This document shows positions 28,222 to 36,261 of a DNA stretch of 64,000 nucleotides, one piece after another. A program made the position numbers and the translations under genes. Numbering within the stretch: position 1 is the stretch's first letter; every line of letters begins with the position of its first letter. The notes beneath the pieces are model-generated. The model did not search any database. It saw nothing but the letters and a program-made list of their open reading frames with translations, and was not told where the DNA came from. The DNA is from Fulvivirga maritima (GTDB lineage Bacteria > Bacteroidota > Bacteroidia > Cytophagales > Cyclobacteriaceae): contig NZ_CP089980.1 of NCBI RefSeq assembly GCF_021389955.1, positions 2,413,001-2,477,000 of the forward strand, in the 5' to 3' direction.

Positions 28222-28548
28222 TGCTACTACAGAGATTTTAAAAAGCATAGCAACAAAAAGCTTATAGAAGAAATTAAATTGATCAATGAAAGCAGAAGTG
28301 AATGGCTACTAAGAGCATATGAAAAAGCAGGAAGATTATTAAAAAGAATTACAGCTAATAAATTATGGAAAGATGGGAACCATCCTGTAGAATTGTATAG
28401 CGCGGAACTGGTAGAGCAACGTGTTGATTATATTCATAATAATCCAGTAGAGTCAGAGATAGTAGATGAGGCAGAAAATTATTGGTACAGTTCCGCACGG
28501 GATTATGCTGGAAGAAGGGGATTGATAGATGTTGAATTAGTGCGGTAG
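28219..28548 (+). pseudogene. C-terminal fragment of a REP-associated tyrosine transposase (RAYT)
   Basis: 109 codons match the C-terminal half of IS200-like RAYT proteins: R-D-F-K-K-H-S-N-K-K-L, then L-W-K-D-G-N-H-P-V-E-L-Y-S and V-D-Y-I-H-N-N-P-V-E-S-E-I-V and Y-S-S-A-R-D-Y-A-G. The N-terminal half, with the metal-binding HUH motif, is missing, and the ORF opens at a GTG inside REP-like DNA. RAYT enzymes cut and move REP palindromes. This copy cannot be active, but it explains why REP-like repeats occur nearby. Confidence 0.85.
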
Positions 28549-28549
28549 T

Positions 28550-28601
28550 CACGCGTATTGCTTCCCAGTTAGCGCGCGTTTAGCGATAGCGTAACGCGTG
28601 C
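28550..28601. repeat. REP-like repeat and palindrome right of the RAYT fragment
   Basis: 28550-28576 is an inverted relative of 28197-28221. At 28572-28580 and 28593-28601, GCGCGCGTT and AACGCGTGC form a stem (8 of 9) around a GC-rich loop. This is the GC-rich imperfect hairpin expected of a REP target in a genome that is otherwise AT-rich. Confidence 0.55.
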
Positions 28602-28659
28602 TTCTATCCCAGTTCTTTCGCATGTGTCCTGGATTTGCAACAAAAAACTGGACAATAAG

Positions 28660-29484
28660 TTAAGCGCATTTTGAATAGTTATGGTTATTAAATTGTTCAG
28701 GCGTCTTATATCCTAAGTACGAATGTTTTCTTTTTCTATTATACCATATTTCTATAAATTCGAACAGGTCATTCTTGGCCTGAAGAATACTATAGAAATT
28801 GGTATGTTTGACCAGTTCTGACTTCAGTATCTTAAAGAAGTTTTCTGCCACAGCATTATCCCAGCAATTACCTTTTCTACTCATGCTTTGTTGTATACCC
28901 TTACTTTTGAGGTGATCTGAAAAAGAATAGGTGGCATACTGCACTCCCCGGTCGGAATGAAATATTAATTGGTTTGTTATTGGCCTATTAATTAAAGCCA
29001 TTCTCCAGGCTGGCCATATTGTATCATGGCACGCCATAGACCTACTCAATGACCATCCTATAATCTTTCGATCGTACAAATCCATAATGATGGTTAAATA
29101 CATCCAACCTTGACCAGTGGGGATGTATGTAATATCAGAGACCCATTTATGCCCCGGAAGGTTTGCCTGAAAATCTCTGTTTAATAGGTTTTTAGCTACT
29201 GGATAGTTGTGTCTTGATTGGGTGGTAGTTCCTCTGAACTTTCTGCAAATAATACTTCTAATGCCCTGGTTACGCATGATCCTGGCCACTCTGGGGCGAG
29301 AGATACGCCAACCCAGGTCTCGTAACTCCTCGGTGATCTTCGGGCTACCATACCTTCCTCTGCTATTGCTGTGTATAGTCCTGATATATGCGGATACCTT
29401 TTCATTCTCCAACTTTCTCATTGATGGCCTTCTGTTGCTCCAATTATAGAAACCACTTCTACTGACTTTAAGTACTTTACACAT
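28660..29484 (-). CDS. IS3-family transposase OrfB (DDE integrase-like)
   Basis: 274 residues from the first in-frame ATG, with an HTH_21 segment followed by the retroviral-integrase core: W-V-S-D-I-T-Y-I (D), F-H-S-D-R-G-V-Q-Y (D) and N-C-W-D-N-A-V-A-E-N-F-F-K-I-L-K (E, with the downstream K). OrfB is normally made as the C-terminal part of an OrfAB fusion by -1 frameshifting. In the -1 frame the sequence upstream of this ATG reads F-I-K-E-Y-N-H-R-F-G-V-E-R, the expected linker, so the fusion is intact (about 390 residues from the preferred orfA start). Confidence 0.93.
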   Translation of the reverse strand: MCKVLKVSRSGFYNWSNRRPSMRKLENEKVSAYIRTIHSNSRGRYGSPKITEELRDLGWRISRPRVARIMRNQGIRSIICRKFRGTTTQSRHNYPVAKNLLNRDFQANLPGHKWVSDITYIPTGQGWMYLTIIMDLYDRKIIGWSLSRSMACHDTIWPAWRMALINRPITNQLIFHSDRGVQYATYSFSDHLKSKGIQQSMSRKGNCWDNAVAENFFKILKSELVKHTNFYSILQAKNDLFEFIEIWYNRKRKHSYLGYKTPEQFNNHNYSKCA

Positions 29485-29516
29485 CCTCTCAACACCAAAT
29501 CTGTGGTTGTATTCCT

Positions 29517-29831
29517 TTATGAACCGGAATATTTGTTGTCTCCCTTGGAGAAGATGCTTACTGCCTTTTTTAAAATATCCCTTTCTAGTTGGGCTTCACG
29601 CAGTTCTCGTTTTAAACGGGCTATCTCCTTTTGTTCTGAGGTTAAATTCTGATTACCATGACCTGAAAAACTACCTTCTTTGTACTCATTGTATTCACGT
29701 TTCCATCGGGTAACCAGCTCAGTCCTTAAACCAAGCTCATCAGCTACTTCTCTTGTACTTTTTCCTGACAGGCACAGGTTCACTGCCATCTGTTTAAACT
29801 CCTTGTCAAACTCTCTTCTTACTCTTTTCAT
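29517..29831 (-). CDS. IS3-family transposase OrfA (helix-turn-helix)
   Basis: 104 residues from the preferred ATG (M-K-R-V-R-R-E-F-D-K-E-F-K); a longer frame reaches into the inverted repeat and is unlikely. The HTH is G-K-S-T-R-E-V-A-D-E-L-G-L-R, followed by a leucine-zipper (L-K-R-E-L-R-E-A-Q-L-E-R-D-I-L-K-K-A). The slippery heptamer A-AAA-AAG lies at 29571-29565 in the correct zero frame (TTA AAA AAG). A -1 slip continues into OrfB without a stop. Confidence 0.92.
   Translation of the reverse strand: MKRVRREFDKEFKQMAVNLCLSGKSTREVADELGLRTELVTRWKREYNEYKEGSFSGHGNQNLTSEQKEIARLKRELREAQLERDILKKAVSIFSKGDNKYSGS
29565..29571 (-). other. programmed -1 ribosomal frameshift site of the IS3 element
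   Basis: A-AAA-AAG in the orfA reading frame, decoding L-K-K. After a -1 slip translation reads G-S-K-H-L-L-Q-G and runs into OrfB. This is the standard heptamer of IS3 and of dnaX. Confidence 0.88.
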
Positions 29832-29862
29832 ATTTAGTAAATTTAACTCAAATGCGCTTAAC

Positions 29863-30204
29863 TTACTGTCCAATCAAATGTAGCAGGTCCAAAGGTATTT
29901 TATGATAAACGAAAAACAAACCTGTGGTAGAGTCATCTATCCATTTAAATGAATGAACTTTTAGCTCTTCCACTTCTTCTTTTGAAGGTTTATCAAAATT
30001 TATAGAGTCTAATTCTTCTCTTAATGTGAGTAAAGTGGAATCAGTAGTAGAATAATCTGTAGAGAAATCATATCTAAAAAAAGCATCCTTAAATATTACT
30101 ATTTGATCTCTAGACAACTCCATAACTGTCTTTTTTGGCTCTTGATCTGTACATGAATATAGGAAGAAGCAAACTACAGTAAATATTAAACCTTTATACC
30201 TCAT
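29863..30204 (-). pseudogene. lipoprotein gene truncated by the IS3 insertion
   Basis: The preferred start (30204) gives M-R-Y-K-G-L-I-F-T-V-V-C-F-F-L-Y-S-C, a lipoprotein signal with C18 as lipid anchor. The 113-residue product continues with charged sequence and loses its natural end: the last codons (I-G-Q-stop) come from the IS3 inverted repeat. Beyond the far end of the element, 28648 and below on this strand, the frame could reopen for about 35 codons, but through REP-like DNA, so the original C terminus is unclear. No family was recognised. Confidence 0.65.
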
Positions 30205-30306
30205 CAATACCCTCCTTCTCTTTTTTTCATCACCGCTTCTTTTGTGTGGAATTCTTTCCTTAATCGTACTGTGTTCATAAAGCATCCTTTTCATACAAAA
30301 AAACAA

Positions 30307-30634
30307 TTTATTTTATATTCAATGTAGTTTAAAAGATGAAATTGGTTTAATCTTCCCACTTCGTCCAAGGTTATAAATAAAGCCTAGCGCACGTGTCCGC
30401 TTGGGTCTTATCTAGCATGCGTAGCGAGTGCTATAGGTATAGTGGCCTCTCATAAAGTCTAGCTTGGTAGCAATAGATTGCGGGTGAAATATCCATGGGC
30501 ATTTGTAATACTATTTCTTGGTTTTGTAAATAGGTCAGAGGAGATTATCTTGGTCATAATCATAATAGGAGGAGGCTATGAGGTGGTTGGTTATGGTTAT
30601 TAATCTATTTTAACTGCTAAACCTATTTCTGAAA
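30307..30634. other. intergenic DNA with REP-like remnants
   Basis: 328 bp with no gene. It holds a GCGCACGTGTCC-GCTTGGGT unit (30388-30405, related to 888-914) and CTAGCATGCGTAGCGAGTGC (30412-30431, related to 28197-28215). The right half probably contains the leader of the acyltransferase gene. Confidence 0.45.
30386..30431. repeat. dispersed repeat, copy 3, next to a RAYT-flank-like unit
   Basis: TAGCGCACGTGTCCGCTTGG shares the GCGCA-GTGTCC-CTTG pattern with 888-914. It is followed by CTAGCATGCGTAGCGAGTGC, a near match to the sequence left of the RAYT fragment. The two motifs side by side suggest one repeat family. Confidence 0.45.
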
Positions 30635-31714
30635 TTGACGAAACCTGACCGATTACTTTCTTTAGATGTTTTTAGGGGCATTACCATAGTGGCTATGCTT
30701 ATAGTAAATGATCCTGGCTCCTGGAGTTATATTTACCCGCCTTTAGAGCATGCATCCTGGCATGGATGCACTCCTACAGATCTCGTGTTTCCCTTCTTTT
30801 TGTTTATTGTAGGTGTTTCCATAAGTCTATCATTAAAAAAGGCGAGGTATGAGAAGGAGCATCATAGTAGCCGAATTGGGCATATTATTAAGCGGAGTAT
30901 AATACTTTTTGGCATTGGTTTATTTCTCAATGCTTTTCCTTTTTTTCATTTAGAAAGCATTCGTATTCCCGGGGTGCTGCAGCGGATCGCCATTGTATTT
31001 TTAGTTTGTGCTGTGCTCTTTCTGAAAACAAGTTGGAAGTCTCAAGTGATTATTTCCATTATTGTGTTGCTGCTGTATTGGCTTCTAATGGCGGTATTTC
31101 CTATGCCTTATAATCAAAATTTGCTTCCGGGAGATAATTTAGCCGCACATATAGATGCTTATTTTCTATCGGGGCATATGTGGTCGTCTACTAAAACCTG
31201 GGATCCGGAGGGGCTTATGAGTACCTTCCCGGCCATTGTAACAGGTGTAATTGGAATGTTGGCAGGGCAGTGGTTACAACTAAAGCAAAGCAAAGAAACG
31301 GTGGTCATAGGCCTGTTTGTGGTTGGAAATGTGTTAATAGTCCTTGGCTTGTTTTGGGATATGACCTTTCCTATTAACAAAAGCTTATGGACTAGCTCTT
31401 ATGTGTTGTACGCCGGCGGCATTGCATTAAATTTTCTTGCCATTTTGTACTGGTTGCTAGATGTTAAAATGTGGAGGAGCGTATTTTGGTTGCCTTTTAA
31501 AGCATTCGGGGTCAACGCTATTTTTGCTTTCATATTTGGGGTGTTACTTTCGTATGCTTTTGGTTATACTATCCAGGTGCCTTTATTTCAATTCTTAAAA
31601 ACCATAACCGGAAACCCGAAACTAAGCTCATTGATCTATGCGCTGTTTTTTGTCTGTGTTACTTTTATCCCGGTATGGATTCTGTATAAAAAGAAGATTT
31701 TTCTAAAAGTGTAG
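30635..31714 (+). CDS. DUF5009/HGSNAT-like membrane acyltransferase (NagX type)
   Basis: A 359-residue protein with about 10 transmembrane helices. The family signature is at the N terminus (R-L-L-S-L-D-V-F-R-G-I-T-I-V-A-M-L-I-V-N), then H-A-S-W-H-G-C-T-P-T-D-L-V-F-P-F-F-L-F, with the histidine thought to be catalytic in the human lysosomal enzyme HGSNAT. Bacterial relatives (NagX) go with uptake of amino sugars. The start is TTG: an in-frame stop lies eight codons upstream and no ATG intervenes. There are no sugar genes next to it, so the substrate is open. Confidence 0.85.
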   Translation: MTKPDRLLSLDVFRGITIVAMLIVNDPGSWSYIYPPLEHASWHGCTPTDLVFPFFLFIVGVSISLSLKKARYEKEHHSSRIGHIIKRSIILFGIGLFLNAFPFFHLESIRIPGVLQRIAIVFLVCAVLFLKTSWKSQVIISIIVLLLYWLLMAVFPMPYNQNLLPGDNLAAHIDAYFLSGHMWSSTKTWDPEGLMSTFPAIVTGVIGMLAGQWLQLKQSKETVVIGLFVVGNVLIVLGLFWDMTFPINKSLWTSSYVLYAGGIALNFLAILYWLLDVKMWRSVFWLPFKAFGVNAIFAFIFGVLLSYAFGYTIQVPLFQFLKTITGNPKLSSLIYALFFVCVTFIPVWILYKKKIFLKV

Positions 31715-31860
31715 GATGAGGCATCGGAGTCTACATTTTTGAGTAAAGTATTTCTCAATAATTCTTGCAAATACCTTCTAAAACGGCCTCAGTGGCTCAA
31801 AAATGCCATTTGGCATAGTTGTTTCATTTAGTCAGTCAAAATCAAACGTAAACTAAAAAT

Positions 31861-32499
31861 ATGAAACAAATTAATTTTAAACTAGGAATTGTGGCTGTCT
31901 TGTTAATGTTGGTAGGTGTTAAACAAGCGAGTGCTCAGGAGGCGAGATCTGGTATAAAAGGTGGTTTAAACTTAAGTAATTTATATGTAGATGATGTAGA
32001 TGATGAGAGTGTAAGAGTAGGTTTTAGTGCCGGTGTTTATACTCAGTTAATGCTTGGAGAATCATTCGCTATTCAGCCAGAATTGTTATACTCTACTAAG
32101 GGAGCAAGTACTGAGTATGGAAGTAATGACCTTTTTGATATTAACGGAGAAGCCGATTTCAACCTAAACTACATTGAATTGCCTGTGTTGGCTACTTTTA
32201 AGCTAGGTGATGCAGTGGATATTAATGTTGGTCCTTATGTGTCTTATCTGGTAGGTGCTAGTATAGATTCTGATGATGACTTATTTGGTGAAAATAGTTA
32301 TGATCTTGATAGAGATGACTTTAAGAAATTTGACTACGGTTTAGCAGGTGGAATAGGATTTAACTTCTCAGCTATAACTGTAGGTGCAAGGTATAACTAC
32401 GGTCTTGCAGAGATCGCTGATAGTGATGAAGCAGACACTTTTTTAGGAGATGCTAAAAACTCATCGGCTACAGTATTTGTTGCTTTTAACTTGCAGTAA
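31861..32499 (+). CDS. outer-membrane beta-barrel protein (PorT/OMP_b-brl family)
   Basis: A 212-residue protein with a signal peptide ending A-S-A-Q-E (about 25) and an eight-stranded barrel pattern. It opens with G-I-K-G-G-L-N-L-S-N-L-Y, the usual first strand of Bacteroidota OMP_b-brl_2 proteins, and contains F-A-I-Q-P-E-L-L-Y-S-T-K-G and Y-I-E-L-P-V-L-A. It ends in an aromatic-rich strand (V-F-V-A-F-N-L-Q). It probably has a structural or adhesive role at the outer membrane. A symmetric ATGCCA-TT-TGGCAT (31803-31816) lies upstream and may be an operator. Confidence 0.85.
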   Translation: MKQINFKLGIVAVLLMLVGVKQASAQEARSGIKGGLNLSNLYVDDVDDESVRVGFSAGVYTQLMLGESFAIQPELLYSTKGASTEYGSNDLFDINGEADFNLNYIELPVLATFKLGDAVDINVGPYVSYLVGASIDSDDDLFGENSYDLDRDDFKKFDYGLAGGIGFNFSAITVGARYNYGLAEIADSDEADTFLGDAKNSSATVFVAFNLQ

Positions 32500-32538
32500 C
32501 AACGACTCGAGATAAAATTGAATGCAATACATTTGAAG

Positions 32539-32572
32539 AAGCCTTTTGATAGAAATGTCAAAAGGCTTTTTT
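32539..32572 (+). terminator. intrinsic terminator after the barrel gene
   Basis: AAGCCTTTTGA (32539-32549) pairs perfectly with TCAAAAGGCTT (32558-32568), loop of 8 nt, followed by T's. It ends 5 bp before the bactofilin stop and can serve both convergent genes. Confidence 0.9.
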
Positions 32573-32576
32573 AATT

Positions 32577-33038
32577 TCATTTAGTAGTGCTTTCTACTTT
32601 AGTGGTAGATGAAGAAGAGGATAAACTATTGTTATTACTCTGTTCAAATTCAATTTTTTTTACGGCTTTGCCCATGTTGCATTTTCCATCAAATTTAGCT
32701 CCGGCTTCTACTACTAGTTTATTAGTTATAATATCGCCTTTAATACTACAATTTGGCTTTAAAATTAAAAGGTCAGAAACTTCTACCGAGCCTTTTACTT
32801 CTCCTTCAATTTCAGCTACCTGAGAGAGAATGTTGCCTTCTATAATAGCCGATTGACCTACCGCTACTTTAGATTTAGACCGCACATCACCAATAATTCT
32901 GCCCTCGACCCTAAGGTTACCATAGGTCTCAATGTTGCCAGAAAAGGTGCTGCCTTTACCTATTATGTTGTTAGAATTAATAAACTCCTGAGAAGATTTG
33001 TCTTCTCTTCCTTTCACTTGATTATTCTTATTAAACAT
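32577..33038 (-). CDS. bactofilin (polymer-forming cytoskeletal protein)
   Basis: A 153-residue protein with the bactofilin beta-helix: N-I-I-G-K-G-S-T-F-S-G-N-I-E-T-Y-G-N-L-R-V-E-G-R-I-I-G-D-V, then repeated six-residue turns (V-A-V-G, A-E-I-E-G-E-V-K-G-S-V, L-K-P-N-C-S-I-K-G-D-I). Disordered ends flank the core. Bactofilins polymerise without nucleotide into membrane-associated filaments that place cell-wall or motility machinery. No M23 peptidase partner is adjacent. Confidence 0.9.
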   Translation of the reverse strand: MFNKNNQVKGREDKSSQEFINSNNIIGKGSTFSGNIETYGNLRVEGRIIGDVRSKSKVAVGQSAIIEGNILSQVAEIEGEVKGSVEVSDLLILKPNCSIKGDIITNKLVVEAGAKFDGKCNMGKAVKKIEFEQSNNNSLSSSSSTTKVESTTK

Positions 33039-33153
33039 GAGTCACTTTTTTATCTAAGGTATAGAATGGAATTAATTGTAACTACCAGATGTCTGTAGTT
33101 AGCAGTAATACTAGGTTAAATACAAAATTCTAAGATTATTGGTTTTCAATATG

Positions 33154-34401
33154 TTAGTTTTTTGTTGGGACAAATTTTAAGCAATATTTCATCAGTGGAG
33201 CCGATGCAATTATGGTTACTACTACCATCACCAATATGGCTACAAAAATCTCATCAGTAATCAGTCCTTCGTTTAGTGCTATGGCTCCTAAAATTACTTC
33301 TAAAGTGCCGTGGGTGTTCATGCCAAAGCCTACTGCCATAGATTCGTATTTTGATAAACCACCCATTCTTGCACCCACCGTGGCTCCAAGTACTTTGAAT
33401 ATAAAGGCCAGCACCAGTAGCACTAATATAATCTGTAAGTTAAAGGCTGAAATAAAGTCAATACCAAGCCCTATGGAAATGAAAAATAGCGGGGCAAAGA
33501 TGTTATTGATAAACTGATGGATAATTTCTTTGGCTCTTTCTGATAGATGCTTGGAGTCTCCTAAGGCTACACCTATTATAAAGGCACCGAAAATGCTGTG
33601 AATACCTATGTATTCTGTAAAGGCGGCACCTAAAAAGCAAATGGCTAATGATAGTGACAGCAAGCCGCCGGGCCAGGCAAGTCTTTTGTTGATCCAGGGA
33701 AGAGCCTTGTTAATCAGTCCCTTGCCTACAGTGAGCATAAGTACGGTAAATCCTATAGATATCCATATAGTTTTGCTAAGGCTTAGAGACTCTGAGTTGC
33801 TGCCCATCATGTTCAGGATAATGGTGAATATAATCCACCCCACCAGGTCTATAATCATGGCAGAGGCAATGATGAGCATTCCCATTCTGGTTTTAAAAAC
33901 TTCCAGATCCATGAGCACACGAGCTACTACGGGCAGAGCAGTGATAGCCATTACAGTACCGATGAACATAGCAAAAACGAGCTGTTTGCTTTGATCAGTG
34001 TAATCAAATATTTCAGGAAAGAACCAGGTAACAATAAAGCCAGCCACAAAAGGTACTATTAAAGATACTAAGCTCACGTACAAGGCTTGCTTTCCTTGCT
34101 GCCAAACAATGTGAAGATCTACTTCCAGACCAGCAATAAATAATAGAAGTACTACCGCTATTTGTATAAAGCCATCTAGCACTACGGCAGAGGCTCCGGA
34201 GGTAGGGAATAACATTTCAAATGCCTCAGGGGTGAAATTTCCTAATATGGTAGGCCCAAGAATAATCCCGGCCAATATTTCTCCTACTACAGCAGGCTGT
34301 TTAAACTTTCTGGCTAGCTCAGCCATAAGTCGCCCTAAGCTAAGCATAACGCATAGCTGTATGAGTAGGTTGATTACTTCACTGTGGTTAAGCTTATCCA
34401 T
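33154..34401 (-). CDS. CPA2-family cation:proton antiporter
   Basis: A 415-residue membrane protein with about 12 helices. The start is M-D-K-L-N-H-S-E-V; seven upstream codons are possible but would lengthen the overlap with the previous gene. It has the CPA2 blocks P-A-V-V-G-E-I-L-A-G-I-I-L-G-P and, mid-protein, F-I-G-T-V-M-A-I-T-A-L-P-V-V-A-R-V-L, plus F-G-A-F-I-I-G-V-A-L. It exchanges Na+ or K+ for H+. It lacks the RCK/TrkA domain of KefC. It overlaps the upstream UspA gene by 8 bp, a common pair in which the UspA protein may be the sensor. Confidence 0.88.
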   Translation of the reverse strand: MDKLNHSEVINLLIQLCVMLSLGRLMAELARKFKQPAVVGEILAGIILGPTILGNFTPEAFEMLFPTSGASAVVLDGFIQIAVVLLLFIAGLEVDLHIVWQQGKQALYVSLVSLIVPFVAGFIVTWFFPEIFDYTDQSKQLVFAMFIGTVMAITALPVVARVLMDLEVFKTRMGMLIIASAMIIDLVGWIIFTIILNMMGSNSESLSLSKTIWISIGFTVLMLTVGKGLINKALPWINKRLAWPGGLLSLSLAICFLGAAFTEYIGIHSIFGAFIIGVALGDSKHLSERAKEIIHQFINNIFAPLFFISIGLGIDFISAFNLQIILVLLVLAFIFKVLGATVGARMGGLSKYESMAVGFGMNTHGTLEVILGAIALNEGLITDEIFVAILVMVVVTIIASAPLMKYCLKFVPTKN

Positions 34402-35239
34402 TCTTTCTCTTTGGGTTAACAATAAGGATGTCGCAAGGTAAGTCAGCGAAGATATACTCTAGATCATGCGGAAATACTCTGTCGAAAATACCCATTTTTC
34501 TATTCGGCGCGCCTACTATAAGCAAGTCCGACTTGGTGCGGTTGCAAAAGTTGGCCAGTTCAAAGCCTGATTTACCGGAAATAACTTTTATGTTGATTTT
34601 TAAGCCTTTGGTGTCTACTTCTTTAAGAATGTCCTCTACTATCTTAATCTCTTCGTTTACCAGATTTTTGCGTATTTCTGATAGTTCATCTTCGGTTCTT
34701 TCGCTGCTTACAGACATGGCGAGGCCATATAGTTTTATTTCTCTTACTATATGTAGCTGAGCGGTACTCTGTATCTTGCCTATATAGGTGCCCACTTTTA
34801 TAGCTTGCGTAGCATACGGACTGTCCTCAGCGTGTATCACCATTCTTTGAGAAGGATTACTCTTTAATGATGGTTCGGTGAGCATCAGTACTGAGCAATC
34901 AGCTTTTCTTAGTATTTTTCTGGCTATAGACCCCAGATAGTAGTTAATAAAATCTTCTTTTTTCAGAGCTCCAGCCACGAGCAGGTCTACTTTCTCCTTT
35001 TTGCAAACCGATAGTATGCGTTTAGCCGGATCGCCAGATTCCCATATCACTTTTATATTTTCCTGTAGGCCGGCCTCTTTTAAGCTGCTTTCCATTTTCA
35101 TGTCATCTTCCTGGGTATGGCTGCCCACATGGATGATGATCAGCTCACTATCAAAGAGCTGTTGTATGCGATTGGCTTCAGCCAGCAAAGTTTGTAGGCG
35201 AGGAGAAAAAGCTATGGCTATGGCTATTCGTTCAAACAT
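34394..35239 (-). CDS. tandem-domain universal stress protein (UspA)
   Basis: A 281-residue protein with two Usp folds (about 1-135 and 140-280). The second ends in the nucleotide-binding G-x2-G-x9-G-(S/T)-like loop region (L-L-I-V-G-A-P-N-R-K-M-G). The first has V-D-L-L-V-A-G-A-L-K-K-E-D. It is translationally linked to the antiporter that follows, so it may adjust ion exchange under stress or bind a nucleotide signal. It is the first gene of the pair. Confidence 0.85.
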   Translation of the reverse strand: MFERIAIAIAFSPRLQTLLAEANRIQQLFDSELIIIHVGSHTQEDDMKMESSLKEAGLQENIKVIWESGDPAKRILSVCKKEKVDLLVAGALKKEDFINYYLGSIARKILRKADCSVLMLTEPSLKSNPSQRMVIHAEDSPYATQAIKVGTYIGKIQSTAQLHIVREIKLYGLAMSVSSERTEDELSEIRKNLVNEEIKIVEDILKEVDTKGLKINIKVISGKSGFELANFCNRTKSDLLIVGAPNRKMGIFDRVFPHDLEYIFADLPCDILIVNPKRKNG

Positions 35240-35353
35240 ATTGTTACTTTACGGATACACCTAAAATAATGATTTTAAATTAACTTACTAATTGTTCACT
35301 TTACTAACTACCAATTAATTTGTGTAGTATATGTAAATGACTATTAAAAAATT

Positions 35354-35689
35354 ATGGCGGATAAAGGGAGCTTTTTTGAAGATGTATATGATGTGGTGCG
35401 CCTTATTCCTGAAGGGCGTGTTACCAGTTACGGAGCTATAGCTCATTACCTGGGAGCAGTTAAAAGTGCGCGTATGGTGGGCTGGGCTATGAATGCCGCC
35501 CATGGCTTAGATGATGTGCCGGCTCATAGAGTAGTTAACAGAAAAGGCATGCTGTCAGGCAAAGCTCATTTTGATCCTCCCGAAAAAATGCAACAGGCCT
35601 TAGAAGAAGAAGGTGTGAAAGTGAAAGATGATGCTATTCAGGACTTTACCACAGTATTTTGGGATCCCTCCGAAGAACTTTCTGTTTAA
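35354..35689 (+). CDS. alkyltransferase-like protein (ATL, MGMT family without active Cys)
   Basis: A 111-residue protein of the O6-alkylguanine-DNA methyltransferase C-terminal fold. The active-site motif P-C-H-R-V is P-A57-H-R-V here, so it cannot accept an alkyl group. It keeps the base-flipping T-S-Y-G (Y26) and the arginine finger (R40 in S-A-R-M-V-G). ATL proteins bind O6-alkylguanine and hand it to nucleotide excision repair. The usual change is Cys to Trp; Ala is known in a Thermus ATL. It stands alone. Confidence 0.88.
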   Translation: MADKGSFFEDVYDVVRLIPEGRVTSYGAIAHYLGAVKSARMVGWAMNAAHGLDDVPAHRVVNRKGMLSGKAHFDPPEKMQQALEEEGVKVKDDAIQDFTTVFWDPSEELSV

Positions 35690-35840
35690 TCCCAGAATTG
35701 GAAGAGTATTCCTGTTTTTGTATCTAATGGCATTATACTAGATGTAATAAATTGCCTTTAAATGAAGAATTTATGCGTTGGCATAATCTTAGGTAATAGA
35801 CTACATATTATTTTTAATCGCTATTATTTAAGTAAAATTT

Positions 35841-36176
35841 ATGAAGGCTTTCAGGAATTTGAATTCTCAGGAATTCGTTGAGCTTTATAATTCTACTCCA
35901 TTTGCGGTACTTTTAGATGTAAGAACTGAAAAGGAATTTAAGCAAGAGGCCTTTAAGAGTGCTCTTAATATTCCTTCAACACAACTGGATGAATTGAAGA
36001 AGCTGGATAAGAGTAAATCTTATTTTATCCACTGCAGAATGGGAGGAAGAAGTGCTATGGTTTCTATGATTATGGCACAAGAGGGGTTTAGCCATATTTA
36101 TAATCTGAATGAAGAGTTTAGTAAGCTACAAGCTCTGAGTATTAACGGAGATTTGAGAATTAGAAAAGTTTCCTAA
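35841..36176 (+). CDS. single-domain rhodanese-like protein
   Basis: A 111-residue rhodanese domain with D-V-R-T-E-K-E-F and the active-site loop H-C65-R-M-G-G-R-S-A, so the catalytic Cys is present. Such proteins transfer sulfane sulfur or act in stress and redox signalling. The six-residue loop fits a sulfurtransferase better than a Cdc25-type phosphatase. It has no signal peptide. It ends 61 bp before the first putative sigma-54 box. Confidence 0.87.
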   Translation: MKAFRNLNSQEFVELYNSTPFAVLLDVRTEKEFKQEAFKSALNIPSTQLDELKKLDKSKSYFIHCRMGGRSAMVSMIMAQEGFSHIYNLNEEFSKLQALSINGDLRIRKVS

Positions 36177-36236
36177 AATGAGACGGATTGTGTTAAAAGA
36201 AGGTGTTGTAGGCTTATTTGAGGTTGATTTGTTCTT

Positions 36237-36250
36237 TGGCACACCAGTTG
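36237..36250 (+). promoter_or_regulatory. sigma-54-type -24/-12 promoter, copy 1
   Basis: TGGCAC-N5-TTG at 36237-36250 matches the sigma-54 consensus TGGCACG-N4-TTGC, except T for C at the -12 dinucleotide. Transcription would start near 36262. The same box with identical spacing occurs at 36523-36536. Confidence 0.65.
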
Positions 36251-36261
36251 TTATCTCATTA

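Larger units (their letters stand above)
28649..29872 (-). mobile_element. IS3-family insertion sequence (1,224 bp)
   Basis: 23-bp inverted repeats at 28649-28671 and 29850-29872 differ at one position, begin TGGACA and share the core TAAGTTAAGCGCATTT. They enclose orfA and orfB with a canonical -1 frameshift site. The outer dinucleotides TG...CA are those of IS3 elements. The expected 3-4 bp target duplication is not seen (AAC on the left, ATC on the right). The right end cuts off the lipoprotein gene at 29863. Confidence 0.9.

Noticed and set aside
33608-33994. 128-codon ORF opposite the CPA2 antiporter
   Set aside because: Antisense shadow of a transporter gene, rich in S/T/P/I as expected from reversed hydrophobic codons.
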